The notes under the pieces are model-generated. The model was given only the letters and a program-made list of their open reading frames with translations. It had not been told where the DNA came from and made no database searches. Shown here one piece after another: positions 53,654-61,857 of a DNA stretch of 64,000 bases. The DNA comes from UBA7985 sp002711265 (lineage in GTDB: Bacteria > Pseudomonadota > Alphaproteobacteria > UBA7985), in NCBI GenBank assembly GCA_965660945.1, contig CBFIBS010000003.1:1-64000 (forward strand). Direction: 5' to 3'. Made by a program: the position numbers and the translations under genes. Each line of letters starts with the position of its first letter. Position 1 is the first letter of the stretch.

Positions 53654-54403
53654 TTGCGCATCTTTTCCAAGTCCCTCCAAGACCCGGAAACCATCATCCT
53701 TGCCGATCGCCGCTTCGATGTCAGCGTCAACCGGCTTAAACGGGCGCGGCGCCTGACCCTGCGCATCGACACCAATACCTCGCGGGTGAAAATCAGCGCT
53801 CCGGCCTCGGTCGAGGCCGAGCTGGTCCATGGCTTCCTCGAGCGAAACAGGCCTTGGCTGGAGAGACAGATCGCCAGCCGACCCGACCTCGAAGTCGTCC
53901 GTGACGGCAGTCTGATCCCGTTTCGTGGACAAGACACACAGATCATCATCGACCCCGCTGTGACCCGCATCACGTTTGATGATGCCGATGGCCGCCCAAG
54001 CCTACGCCTGCCCCGGCGGGGCGAGCCGATCCTGCGCCTGCAGCGTTTCCTCGTGGACGAAGCCCGCCGTGACCTCACCGCCCGCGCTGAAAGACTCTCA
54101 GGCGTGCTAGGCCGTCCGTTCCGCAGCCTGCACGTGCGCGACACCAAGAGCCGCTGGGGGTCCTGCTCATCGCGGGCGGGGCTGAATTTCTCGTGGCGGC
54201 TGATTTTTGGCGAGGACCGCGTGCGCGAGTACGTTGTCGCGCACGAAGTCGCTCATCTGCGCCATATGGACCACAGCCCGGCGTTCTGGGCGCAGTGCGA
54301 AGCGCTGTGTCCGCCCGACCTCGACATCGGCTGGGCCAAGCGCCAGTTGCGGGAGAACGGCAAGCGCTGGCACGCACTGGTCTTCGATGGCTCGGTGGCC
54401 TGA
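53654..54403 (+). CDS. YgjP-like zinc metallopeptidase (DUF45)
   Basis: The 249-residue protein has the family VRDTKSRWGSCSSRAGLNFS block and a zinc-binding HEVAH (VVAHEVAHLRHMDHSPAFW) with the third ligand region downstream, as in the DUF45/WLM SprT-like clan. The N-terminal half (RLTLRIDTNTSRVKISAPAS) is the usual domain. The substrate is unknown. The start is a TTG at 53654, 18 bases after the preceding stop. Its stop overlaps the next start (TGATG). Confidence 0.9.
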   Translation: MRIFSKSLQDPETIILADRRFDVSVNRLKRARRLTLRIDTNTSRVKISAPASVEAELVHGFLERNRPWLERQIASRPDLEVVRDGSLIPFRGQDTQIIIDPAVTRITFDDADGRPSLRLPRRGEPILRLQRFLVDEARRDLTARAERLSGVLGRPFRSLHVRDTKSRWGSCSSRAGLNFSWRLIFGEDRVREYVVAHEVAHLRHMDHSPAFWAQCEALCPPDLDIGWAKRQLRENGKRWHALVFDGSVA

Positions 54404-55203
54404 TGCGGCCCCGTAACCAGCCCGAAATCCTGCTCCGGCGCGCCGACCGCAGCGATCTGGGCGCCCTGCTGAGCCTGATCCATCGCTTTGCCACCGAGAG
54501 CGGTGAGCCCGGCGGCGGGGTCAGTGATGCGGTCGTGCTCGAACGCGCGCTGCGCCATCTCGTGGTCTACATGACCTATTTCAACGACGATCCCACCGGT
54601 TACGTGCTGGGTATGGAGTCGCTGGGCGGGCGCGGATCGGCAACCCCGCAACTGCCGGGCTACTACCTCTGTGATCTCTACGTCGATCCCAGCTGGCGCC
54701 AGCACGGGCTGGGCCGGGCCATGCTCTCGGCCATGCTGCAGACCCCGACCAGCTGGGGGCCGACTCGTTTCCTGCGCTGGGAGACGTCGACCCGGCCGGA
54801 AGCGGCGCAGGCCAATGCCTTCTACGAGCGGGTTTTCCCCGAACGCCACGTCGGTCAGCCTTTCGTCTGGCCCGCGCCGCTGGATGCCGCCGATATCACG
54901 CCGGAACGCTATATGGCCTTCCGCCCCCGCCGCCTGATGACGGATCAGGCCTGGCTGTCGGTCGAGCCGGCGTTCTCGACCCAGAGCGGGCGCTGGTTTG
55001 CCCGCCTGCACGAGCTCGCAGGAGACCGGGCCGACGTGCCGCAGCTGCTCAGCGCCGTCGCCTCTGACGGCTACGCGCACCTCGCCATGGCAGAGACCCT
55101 CGACCTGCCCGAGGGGGAGGCACAGAACCTCATCCCCGGCTGCTATCCGCTGGAACAGGCACAGGCCTGCCTGGTGGTGTTCCCGCCGCCGCAAGAAAAA
55201 TAA
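54403..55203 (+). CDS. GNAT family acetyltransferase with C-terminal extension
   Basis: The 266-residue protein has an N-terminal GNAT core: GYYLCDLYVDPSWRQHGLGR is the acetyl-CoA-binding strand-turn-helix (with the Q/RxxGxG/A-like element), and ANAFYERVF is the typical C-terminal part. A 100-residue extension of unknown function follows (from about residue 165), ending in a Pro-rich strand. The start overlaps the metallopeptidase stop, so they are translationally coupled. Confidence 0.78.
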   Translation: MRPRNQPEILLRRADRSDLGALLSLIHRFATESGEPGGGVSDAVVLERALRHLVVYMTYFNDDPTGYVLGMESLGGRGSATPQLPGYYLCDLYVDPSWRQHGLGRAMLSAMLQTPTSWGPTRFLRWETSTRPEAAQANAFYERVFPERHVGQPFVWPAPLDAADITPERYMAFRPRRLMTDQAWLSVEPAFSTQSGRWFARLHELAGDRADVPQLLSAVASDGYAHLAMAETLDLPEGEAQNLIPGCYPLEQAQACLVVFPPPQEK

Positions 55204-55321
55204 TTGATCTGCGGGGATACGCGCCATCAATCCGCCGTATCACCCTGCAGAAGAACACGTTTCCGACCAGTCTCAAGCCTAAGATTTTGAGGGGTCGCAA
55301 TCGGGAGAAGAAGACACCGGG

Positions 55322-55903
55322 ATGCTCGACGCGCTTCGTCAAGGTGATCCACGGACCTGGCAGGCCTTCTGTCAGGACCATGCCGGGCTGGTGCTCCACG
55401 TGGTGCGCCAGACCTTCGCCCGCTATGGCGTGGGCGGGGACGCCCATGACATCGAAGACGTGGGGCAGGAGGTGTTCATCCGCCTGTCCAAGCAGGACTT
55501 TGCCCTGCTCAAGCGGTTTGACCCGGCCCGCGCCAAACTGACCACGTTTCTTCGCGTTGTCGCCAGTTCGACCACCATCGACTGGCTCCGCCGTCGCCGC
55601 CCGCAGGGTGACGACATCGATGACCACGCCGCCGCGCTGGTCGACGAGCGGGCATCTGCGGCCTTTGACGGCATCGGAGAGAGCCAGTCGGCGCTCGAAG
55701 CGGTCGAAGCCGAAATCGGGGAGGCCGGTCTGTCCGACCGGCAACGGGCGATCCTGAGGCTCATGTTCGACGAGGACATGGACGTCGAGGACATCGCTGG
55801 GAAATTGGGTATCGCCGCGCAGACGGTGCGCAGTGCCAAGCACAAGGCGATGGTGAAGCTGAGAGGCGCTTTTGAGGCCAAACAGGGCAAGGAGGCCCGG
55901 TGA
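55322..55903 (+). CDS. ECF-type RNA polymerase sigma factor
   Basis: The 193-residue protein has sigma region 2 (DIEDVGQEVFIRLSKQDF, FLRVVASSTTIDWLRRRR) and region 4 (LSDRQRAILRLMFDEDMDVE, IAAQTVRSAKHKAMVKLR) with no region 1 or 3, so it is an ECF sigma. The ATG at 55322 follows GGGAGAAG. It overlaps the next gene by four bases (GTGA), and the pair looks like a sigma/anti-sigma unit. Confidence 0.9.
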   Translation: MLDALRQGDPRTWQAFCQDHAGLVLHVVRQTFARYGVGGDAHDIEDVGQEVFIRLSKQDFALLKRFDPARAKLTTFLRVVASSTTIDWLRRRRPQGDDIDDHAAALVDERASAAFDGIGESQSALEAVEAEIGEAGLSDRQRAILRLMFDEDMDVEDIAGKLGIAAQTVRSAKHKAMVKLRGAFEAKQGKEAR

Positions 55904-56418
55904 CGGTGACAAAGAACAATAAAAAAGAGCAGGATAGAACAGTTCTGCCTGAAGACTTCGATCCTATGGAGATGGCGGCTTTTCTTGATGGAGAAGCCAA
56001 CACGGAAATGGTGCGTGGGCTGACCGAATCTCCGGCCCTGCGCGCTGTCGCTGCGGCCGGGCTCGATCAGAGCGAGGTCAGCGATGTCGCCGCAGCCGCT
56101 CGCCTCGCTGCGCGCGCAGCGCCGCTGGCGCCACGGCATGCGACAGCGGCCCCCGGTGTCCGGCCTTCCTTATCGGCGGGCTTGTTCGGCCTGTTCCGCA
56201 CCGCGAACGGTGGCGCGGACTGGCGGGCAACAGCAGCAGGCGTGGTGCTGGGGCTGTTCGGTTTCGGCGTCGGTCTTGCCGGCGGCATGGGCATCGGTGG
56301 CACCGGCCTGGATGCCGACGAAGTCCTGATCTCCGCCAGTGCAGTCGACCTGTTTGCACGCGACAGCGACACCATCGGTGCGAGCGACTTTGACACCCTC
56401 TTTGGCAGCCTCGAGTAG
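55900..56418 (+). CDS. Probable anti-sigma factor, single-span membrane protein
   Basis: The 172-residue protein has a cytoplasmic N-terminal region (about 100 residues, with DPMEMAAFLDGEANTEMV resembling an anti-sigma helix), one glycine-rich membrane span (about residues 112-133) and a short periplasmic tail. No zinc-binding HxxxCxxC motif is visible. I infer an anti-sigma role from position and topology. The GTG start overlaps the sigma stop. Confidence 0.65.
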   Translation: MTVTKNNKKEQDRTVLPEDFDPMEMAAFLDGEANTEMVRGLTESPALRAVAAAGLDQSEVSDVAAAARLAARAAPLAPRHATAAPGVRPSLSAGLFGLFRTANGGADWRATAAGVVLGLFGFGVGLAGGMGIGGTGLDADEVLISASAVDLFARDSDTIGASDFDTLFGSLE

Positions 56419-56428
56419 GAGCGGGACC

Positions 56429-57001
56429 ATGACACGGATACTCGGACTTATCATTGTAGTGTTGCTGGCCCTGTGCATCGGCCTGTCGGCAGCGCTGTTC
56501 AAAACCGGGCATGACGCCCGCCGGGACATCATGAAACTCAGCCGCGACCTGCACATCCGCAACGTCTTCGACGGGCCGCGGGGCAAGGATGGCCCCGACG
56601 CCGAGCGCGACGGCAACCGCGCTGAAGGCGATGGCAAAGGCGAAAACCCGAACAGGCGGCAGGGTGTCGGCAGCTTCAAGGACGTGCGCGACCGGCTCGG
56701 TCTGGATCAGGACCAGGCCAAGATGCTGCGCCAGTTTCTGAAGAGCCGTCGGACCTTGCGCCAGACCTCGGTGGAGGCGTTGCAGGAAAGCACGGCTGAC
56801 TTCAGGGTCGCTGTGACGGCGGAGACCTTCGACCGTGCCGCCGTGAAGGCCCTGCGCGAGGGCTTGATCACCACGCGCCGGGACGAAAGCGAAGCCGCTT
56901 TTGAAGGCTTGCTGAACTTCGTCGAAACCCTGTCGGCGGAGCAGCGTGAGGCTTTGCTGGAGCTTGTTCAAAACAGACCGAACTCGCTCTTGTTCCTTTA
57001 G
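56429..57001 (+). CDS. Membrane-anchored periplasmic helical protein, Spy/CnrX-like
   Basis: The 190-residue protein has an N-terminal anchor (ILGLIIVVLLALCIGLSAALF), a charged Gly/Asp/Arg/Asn-rich linker and a C-terminal helical hairpin (VRDRLGLDQDQAKMLRQFL ... LSAEQREALLELVQN). LTxxQ-like LSAEQR and the hairpin layout resemble CpxP/Spy/CnrX-type metal or envelope-stress sensors. The mature part has no cysteine and little His, so metal binding is doubtful. The ATG at 56429 lies ten bases after the anti-sigma stop. Confidence 0.65.
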   Translation: MTRILGLIIVVLLALCIGLSAALFKTGHDARRDIMKLSRDLHIRNVFDGPRGKDGPDAERDGNRAEGDGKGENPNRRQGVGSFKDVRDRLGLDQDQAKMLRQFLKSRRTLRQTSVEALQESTADFRVAVTAETFDRAAVKALREGLITTRRDESEAAFEGLLNFVETLSAEQREALLELVQNRPNSLLFL

Positions 57002-57054
57002 CCCTGCGGGTCTATTCCTTATCGTCTTGAGGAATTAGAGGGACCCGTCTCGCC

Positions 57055-58173
57055 ATGGATCTTCGTATTGAACGTCAGAGCCTGATGCGCAGTCTGTCGC
57101 ATGTGCAGAGCGTCGTTGAGCGGCGGAATACCATTCCGATTTTGTCCAACGTCCTGATCGAGTGCGGCGACGGCGCCGTGACCCTGACCGCGACCGATAT
57201 GGACCTGACCCTGACCGAAACTACGGGCGCCAGCGTCCCGACCAGCGGCGCGGTGACGGCACCGGCGCACATGCTGTTCGATATCGTGCGCAAGCTGCCC
57301 GACGGCGTCGAGGTTGGCCTGACAAAATCTGACGGCAGCGACCGCATGACCCTCACGGCGGGTAAGGCGCGCTTCGAGCTTTCCACGCTCCCGCGCGAAG
57401 ATTACCCGGCGCTTGACGGCGTGGACCTGCCGATTTCCTTTGAAATGCCGGCCGAAGAGCTGAAAACCCTGATCGAGCGCACCCGGTTTGCGATTTCGAC
57501 CGAGGAAACCCGCTACTACCTCAACGGCATCTACCTGCACGCCATGGGCGAGGGCGCTTCGGCGGTTCTGCGCGCGGTGGCCACCGACGGTCACCGGCTG
57601 GCGCGCTTCGAAACCGTGCTGCCGACCGGCGCGGCTGATATGCCCGGCGTCATTATCCCGCGCAAGACCGTGGGCGAGCTGGTCAAACTGCTCGACGACA
57701 GCGACGAGAGCGTGCGCATTGCCCTGTCTGACTCGCGGATCGAATTCCGCTTCTCCGACGTCACGCTGTCGTCCAAGCTGATCGACGGCACCTTCCCCGA
57801 CTACGAGCGGGTGATCCCGACCCAGAACGACAAGCCAATGACCGTCGACAAAGCCTCCTTCGCGCAGGCGGTCGACCGGGTGTCGACCATTGCCTCGGCC
57901 GAAAGCCGTGCGGTCAAGCTGTCGGCAACCTCCGGGCGGCTGAACCTGTCGGCCAACTCGCCCGATCGGGGGCAGGCCAGCGAGGATATCGACGTCGACT
58001 ACGGCGCGACCGATATCGAAATCGGCTTCAACGCCCGCTATTTGCTCGACATCGCCACCCAGCTTTCCGGCGAAACGGCCGAGTTCGTCTTCGCTGACGC
58101 CGGCTCGCCGACGCTGGTCAAAGACCGTGACAACGCGGCGGTGCTCTACGTCCTCATGCCGATGCGGGTTTAG
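57055..58173 (+). CDS. dnaN: DNA polymerase III sliding clamp (beta subunit)
   Basis: The 372-residue protein shows three clamp domains; VVERRNTIPILSNVLIE near the N-terminus, FAISTEETRYYLNGIYL, DGHRLA and the C-terminal YVLMPMRV are hallmarks. DnaN dimerises to encircle DNA and tether polymerase III. It begins the dnaN-recF-gyrB run; dnaA is not within the window. Confidence 0.97.
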   Translation: MDLRIERQSLMRSLSHVQSVVERRNTIPILSNVLIECGDGAVTLTATDMDLTLTETTGASVPTSGAVTAPAHMLFDIVRKLPDGVEVGLTKSDGSDRMTLTAGKARFELSTLPREDYPALDGVDLPISFEMPAEELKTLIERTRFAISTEETRYYLNGIYLHAMGEGASAVLRAVATDGHRLARFETVLPTGAADMPGVIIPRKTVGELVKLLDDSDESVRIALSDSRIEFRFSDVTLSSKLIDGTFPDYERVIPTQNDKPMTVDKASFAQAVDRVSTIASAESRAVKLSATSGRLNLSANSPDRGQASEDIDVDYGATDIEIGFNARYLLDIATQLSGETAEFVFADAGSPTLVKDRDNAAVLYVLMPMRV

Positions 58174-58211
58174 GCTGATCCAGTCGATCCGGACGCAGGG
58201 GCGAAGGTAGA

Positions 58212-59384
58212 GTGAGCGCTGACAGCGGCGCAGCGTGGGTCAGCCGTCTCGCCTGCCACCAATTCCGATCCTACGAAGGGCTGGACCTGAGCCTGCCACC
58301 CGGGCCGCTGGCCTTTGTTGGTGGCAACGGGGCGGGCAAGACCAACCTGCTGGAAGCCATCAGCCTGTTCGCGCCCGGACGGGGCCTGCGCAGCGCCCCG
58401 GCGGCGGATGTCGCGCGTCGTCCGGCCCGGCAGATGCCCGGCCCCGATAGCCCTGCGGTCCCCTGGGCGGTTTCGATCAGCCTCGAAACCCCGCTGGGTG
58501 TCCGCCAGCTCGGTGTCGGCCTCGACGCTCCCGGCGGCAAGCGCGCGCTGCGGCTGGACGGAAAGACAGCAACCGGGGCCAGCGCCTTTGCCGAAATCGT
58601 CCCGATCCTGTGGCTCACGCCCGACGACGACGCGCTCTGGCGTGGTCCGTCGCAGGATCGCCGCCGCTTCTTCGATCAACTGGTCGCCGCCTTCGAGCCC
58701 GGTCACGTCGGCAACGGCCTCGCCTATGCGCAGGTTATGCGCCAGCGCCTGAAGCTGCTCAAGGAAGCCGCCGCGCAGAACAGCACGCCCGACGCCATCT
58801 GGCTCGACGGGCTGGAAGAAAGCATGGCCCGGCACGGGGTTGCCATGGCCGCCGCCCGACGCGGGCTGCTGCGACGGCTCAGCGACAGGGTCGAGGGCGG
58901 GGTCGGCCCCTTCCCCGGCGCGCGGCTGGGCTTTAAGCCAGGGCTGGAGACTCAGCTGGGCGAGGGATCGGCGTTGGACGTCGAGGACCGTTTTCGCCGG
59001 GCCTTGTTCGACGCCCGCACCCGCGACGGCATGCTGGGGCAGACGACCACGGGGCCGCATCGCTCCGATCTGGACGTCTACCACGCCGGCCATGGGCGCG
59101 AGGCGGCGCAGTGCTCAACGGGGGAGCAGAAGGCGCTGCTGCTGGCGCTGGTCCTGGGTCACGCGCAGCTGCTGACCACGGCCCGGCAAATCCGGCCGGT
59201 GCTGCTGCTCGATGAGGTCGCCGCCCACCTCGATCGCGATCGCAGGGCGGCACTTCTGGAGGCTTTGGCGCCTCTGGGGGGGCAAATATGGATGACAGGT
59301 ACCGAATCCGTCACATTTCGAGAAATAAGCGATGAAATTGCGCTGTTTTCCGTCCATAATGGTCGCGTAATACAGGACTCTTAG
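58212..59384 (+). CDS. recF: Recombination mediator RecF
   Basis: The 390-residue SMC-like ATPase loads RecA at gaps with RecO and RecR. It has SRLACHQFRSYEGLDL, Walker A GGNGAGKTNLLEAISL, the ABC signature CSTGEQKALLLAL and Walker B VLLLDEVAAHLD. The GTG at 58212 follows AAGGTAGA. It lies 38 bases after dnaN. Confidence 0.95.
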   Translation: MSADSGAAWVSRLACHQFRSYEGLDLSLPPGPLAFVGGNGAGKTNLLEAISLFAPGRGLRSAPAADVARRPARQMPGPDSPAVPWAVSISLETPLGVRQLGVGLDAPGGKRALRLDGKTATGASAFAEIVPILWLTPDDDALWRGPSQDRRRFFDQLVAAFEPGHVGNGLAYAQVMRQRLKLLKEAAAQNSTPDAIWLDGLEESMARHGVAMAAARRGLLRRLSDRVEGGVGPFPGARLGFKPGLETQLGEGSALDVEDRFRRALFDARTRDGMLGQTTTGPHRSDLDVYHAGHGREAAQCSTGEQKALLLALVLGHAQLLTTARQIRPVLLLDEVAAHLDRDRRAALLEALAPLGGQIWMTGTESVTFREISDEIALFSVHNGRVIQDS

Positions 59385-59430
59385 GCACAGCTGCGGCTGC
59401 AACACGCGCAGTAACGGATTGCGAGACACC

Positions 59431-61857
59431 ATGGCGACTGAAGAACAACAAGACGAATACGGCGCTGACAGCATCAAAGTCCTTCGCGGGCTGGACGCCG
59501 TGCGCAAGCGGCCAGGCATGTACATCGGCGATACCGATGATGGCTCGGGCCTGCACCACATGGTCTATGAGGTCGTCGACAATGCCATCGACGAAGCCCT
59601 CGCCGGGCACTGTGACCGCACGCTGGTCATCCTGCACGACGACGGTTCGGTTTCGGTGCAGGACAACGGCCGCGGCATCCCCGTCGACATCCACGCCGAA
59701 GAAGGCATTTCGGCCGCTGAAGTGATCATGACCCAGCTGCACGCAGGCGGTAAATTCGATCAGAACTCCTACAAGGTTTCCGGCGGTCTGCACGGCGTGG
59801 GTGTGTCGGTGGTCAACGCCCTGTCATCACGGCTGGAGCTGACCATCTGGCGCGACGGCAAGCAGCACGAGATGGCCTTCGCCCACGGCGAGTCCCTCGA
59901 CCCGCTGTCGGTGACCGGTGAAGTTGCCCGGGATCAGAGCGGTACCCGCATCCGCTTTTGGCCTTCCGAAGACACCTTCACCCAGACCAATTTCAGCTAC
60001 GACATCCTCGAAGCGCGCCTGCGCGAGCTGGCGTTCCTGAATTCGGGGGTGCGCATCATCCTGACTGACGAGCGCCCGGAAAAGCCGGTCGAAGCCGATC
60101 TGTTGTACGAGGGCGGTCTCGCGGCCTATGTCGCCTACCTCAATCAGGCGAAGCAAGCGCTGGTGCCCGAACCCATCCTAATGACCGCCAGCAAGGACGG
60201 CATCACCGTCGAAGTGGCGATGGAGTGGACCGACGCCTTCCACGAGAACACGCTCTGCTTCACCAACAACATCCCGCAGCGCGACGGTGGCACGCACCTC
60301 GCCGGGTTCCGGGGTGCCCTGACCCGGCAGGTGAACGGCTACGCCAACGAGTCCGGAATCGCGAAAAAGGAAAAGGTCACGCTGACCGGCGACGATGCAC
60401 GCGAGGGCCTGACCTGCGTGCTGTCGGTCAAAGTGCCGGACCCGAAATTCTCCTCGCAGACCAAGGACAAGCTGGTTTCGTCCGAAGTCCGCCCGGTGGT
60501 CGAGAGCGTGGTCAACGAGGAACTCCAGCGTTGGTTCGAAGAGCACCCACAGGAGGCCCGCCGGATCGTGCAGAAGGTCTGTGAGGCCGCCGCCGCCCGC
60601 GAAGCTGCCCGCAAGGCGCGCGAGCTGACCCGGAAGAAGGGGGGTCTGGACATCAACTCGCTGCCCGGCAAGCTCGCAGACTGTCAGTCGCGCGACCCCG
60701 ATGTCGCCGAACTGTTCCTCGTCGAGGGCGACTCGGCCGGTGGCTCCGCCAAGCAGGGCCGCGACCGCAAGTTCCAGGCGATCCTGCCGCTGCGCGGTAA
60801 GATCCTCAACGTCGAGCGTGCGCGCTTCGACAAGATGCTCGGCAGTCAGGAGATCGGCACGCTGATCGCGGCGCTGGGTACGGGGATCGGCAAGGAGGAA
60901 TTCGACGCCGAGAAGCTGCGCTACCACAAGATCGTGATCATGACCGACGCCGACGTCGATGGCGCCCACATCCGCACGCTGCTGCTGACTTTCTTCTACC
61001 GGCAGATGCCGGAGCTGATCGAACGCGGCAACCTGTACATCGCGCAGCCGCCCCTGTTCCGGGCCAAGAAGGGCTCGTCCGAGACCTACCTCAAGGATCA
61101 GTCGGCGCTGGACGAACACCTGCTGATGGAGGGCCTGAAAGACGCCCTGGTGACGCTGGGGGACGGCAGCCAGCGCGCGGGCGCTGACCTCGCCGATATT
61201 GTGCGCAAGTCACTGAGCGCAGCGCGTTCGGTGACCATGCTCGGCCGCAATGTCGGCAGTGCCTTCGTCGTGGAGCAGGCCGGTCTGGCCGGGTTCTTCC
61301 CCGAAGGCGCGGGCGAGCGGGTCGCTGCCAATCTGACAGAGCGCCTCAACCGCGCCTCCGAGGAGCACGAACGCGGCTGGGAATGCTTTGTCGAGGGTGG
61401 CTCCAATCAGGAAGGCCAGCGGCTGATCTCGGCGCGGACCCTGCGCGGAGTGCCACAGCGCTACACGCTGTCGGCCCGCGATCTGGACGGCCGCGATGGT
61501 CGCCGCCTGTCGCAACTCATGCCCGAGCTGGCGAGCCTCTTTGCCAAGCCCGCGCGGGTGGCCTTCGGCGACGAGCCGTCAATCGAGCTGTTCGGCCCGA
61601 GTGCGCTGGGGCAGGCGATTATCGATCGTGGCCGCAAGGGCCAGAACGTGTCCCGCTACAAGGGTCTGGGGGAGATGAACGCCGACCAGTTGTGGGAGAC
61701 CACGCTGGACCCGAACGCGCGGACCCTGCTGCAGGTCCGGATCGAACAGGGCAAGACCGCCGATGCCGTCTTCGCTACCCTCATGGGGGATCAGGTCGAG
61801 CCACGCCGCGATTTCATTCAGGCCAACGCGCTGGAGGTTGTGAACCTCGATGTCTGA
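59431..61857 (+). CDS. gyrB: DNA gyrase subunit B
   Basis: The 808-residue subunit has the GHKL ATPase (VRKRPGMYIGDTDDGSGLHH, DNGRGIPV, GGLHGVGVSVVNAL), the Toprim metal domain (VEGDSAGGSAKQGRDRKFQA, DADVDGAHIRTLLLTFFYR) and the C-terminal RFIQANAL-type end (RRDFIQANALEVVNLDV), with the proteobacterial-type insertion. It pairs with GyrA (not in window) to supercoil DNA. Its last eight bases overlap the next gene. Confidence 0.98.
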   Translation: MATEEQQDEYGADSIKVLRGLDAVRKRPGMYIGDTDDGSGLHHMVYEVVDNAIDEALAGHCDRTLVILHDDGSVSVQDNGRGIPVDIHAEEGISAAEVIMTQLHAGGKFDQNSYKVSGGLHGVGVSVVNALSSRLELTIWRDGKQHEMAFAHGESLDPLSVTGEVARDQSGTRIRFWPSEDTFTQTNFSYDILEARLRELAFLNSGVRIILTDERPEKPVEADLLYEGGLAAYVAYLNQAKQALVPEPILMTASKDGITVEVAMEWTDAFHENTLCFTNNIPQRDGGTHLAGFRGALTRQVNGYANESGIAKKEKVTLTGDDAREGLTCVLSVKVPDPKFSSQTKDKLVSSEVRPVVESVVNEELQRWFEEHPQEARRIVQKVCEAAAAREAARKARELTRKKGGLDINSLPGKLADCQSRDPDVAELFLVEGDSAGGSAKQGRDRKFQAILPLRGKILNVERARFDKMLGSQEIGTLIAALGTGIGKEEFDAEKLRYHKIVIMTDADVDGAHIRTLLLTFFYRQMPELIERGNLYIAQPPLFRAKKGSSETYLKDQSALDEHLLMEGLKDALVTLGDGSQRAGADLADIVRKSLSAARSVTMLGRNVGSAFVVEQAGLAGFFPEGAGERVAANLTERLNRASEEHERGWECFVEGGSNQEGQRLISARTLRGVPQRYTLSARDLDGRDGRRLSQLMPELASLFAKPARVAFGDEPSIELFGPSALGQAIIDRGRKGQNVSRYKGLGEMNADQLWETTLDPNARTLLQVRIEQGKTADAVFATLMGDQVEPRRDFIQANALEVVNLDV

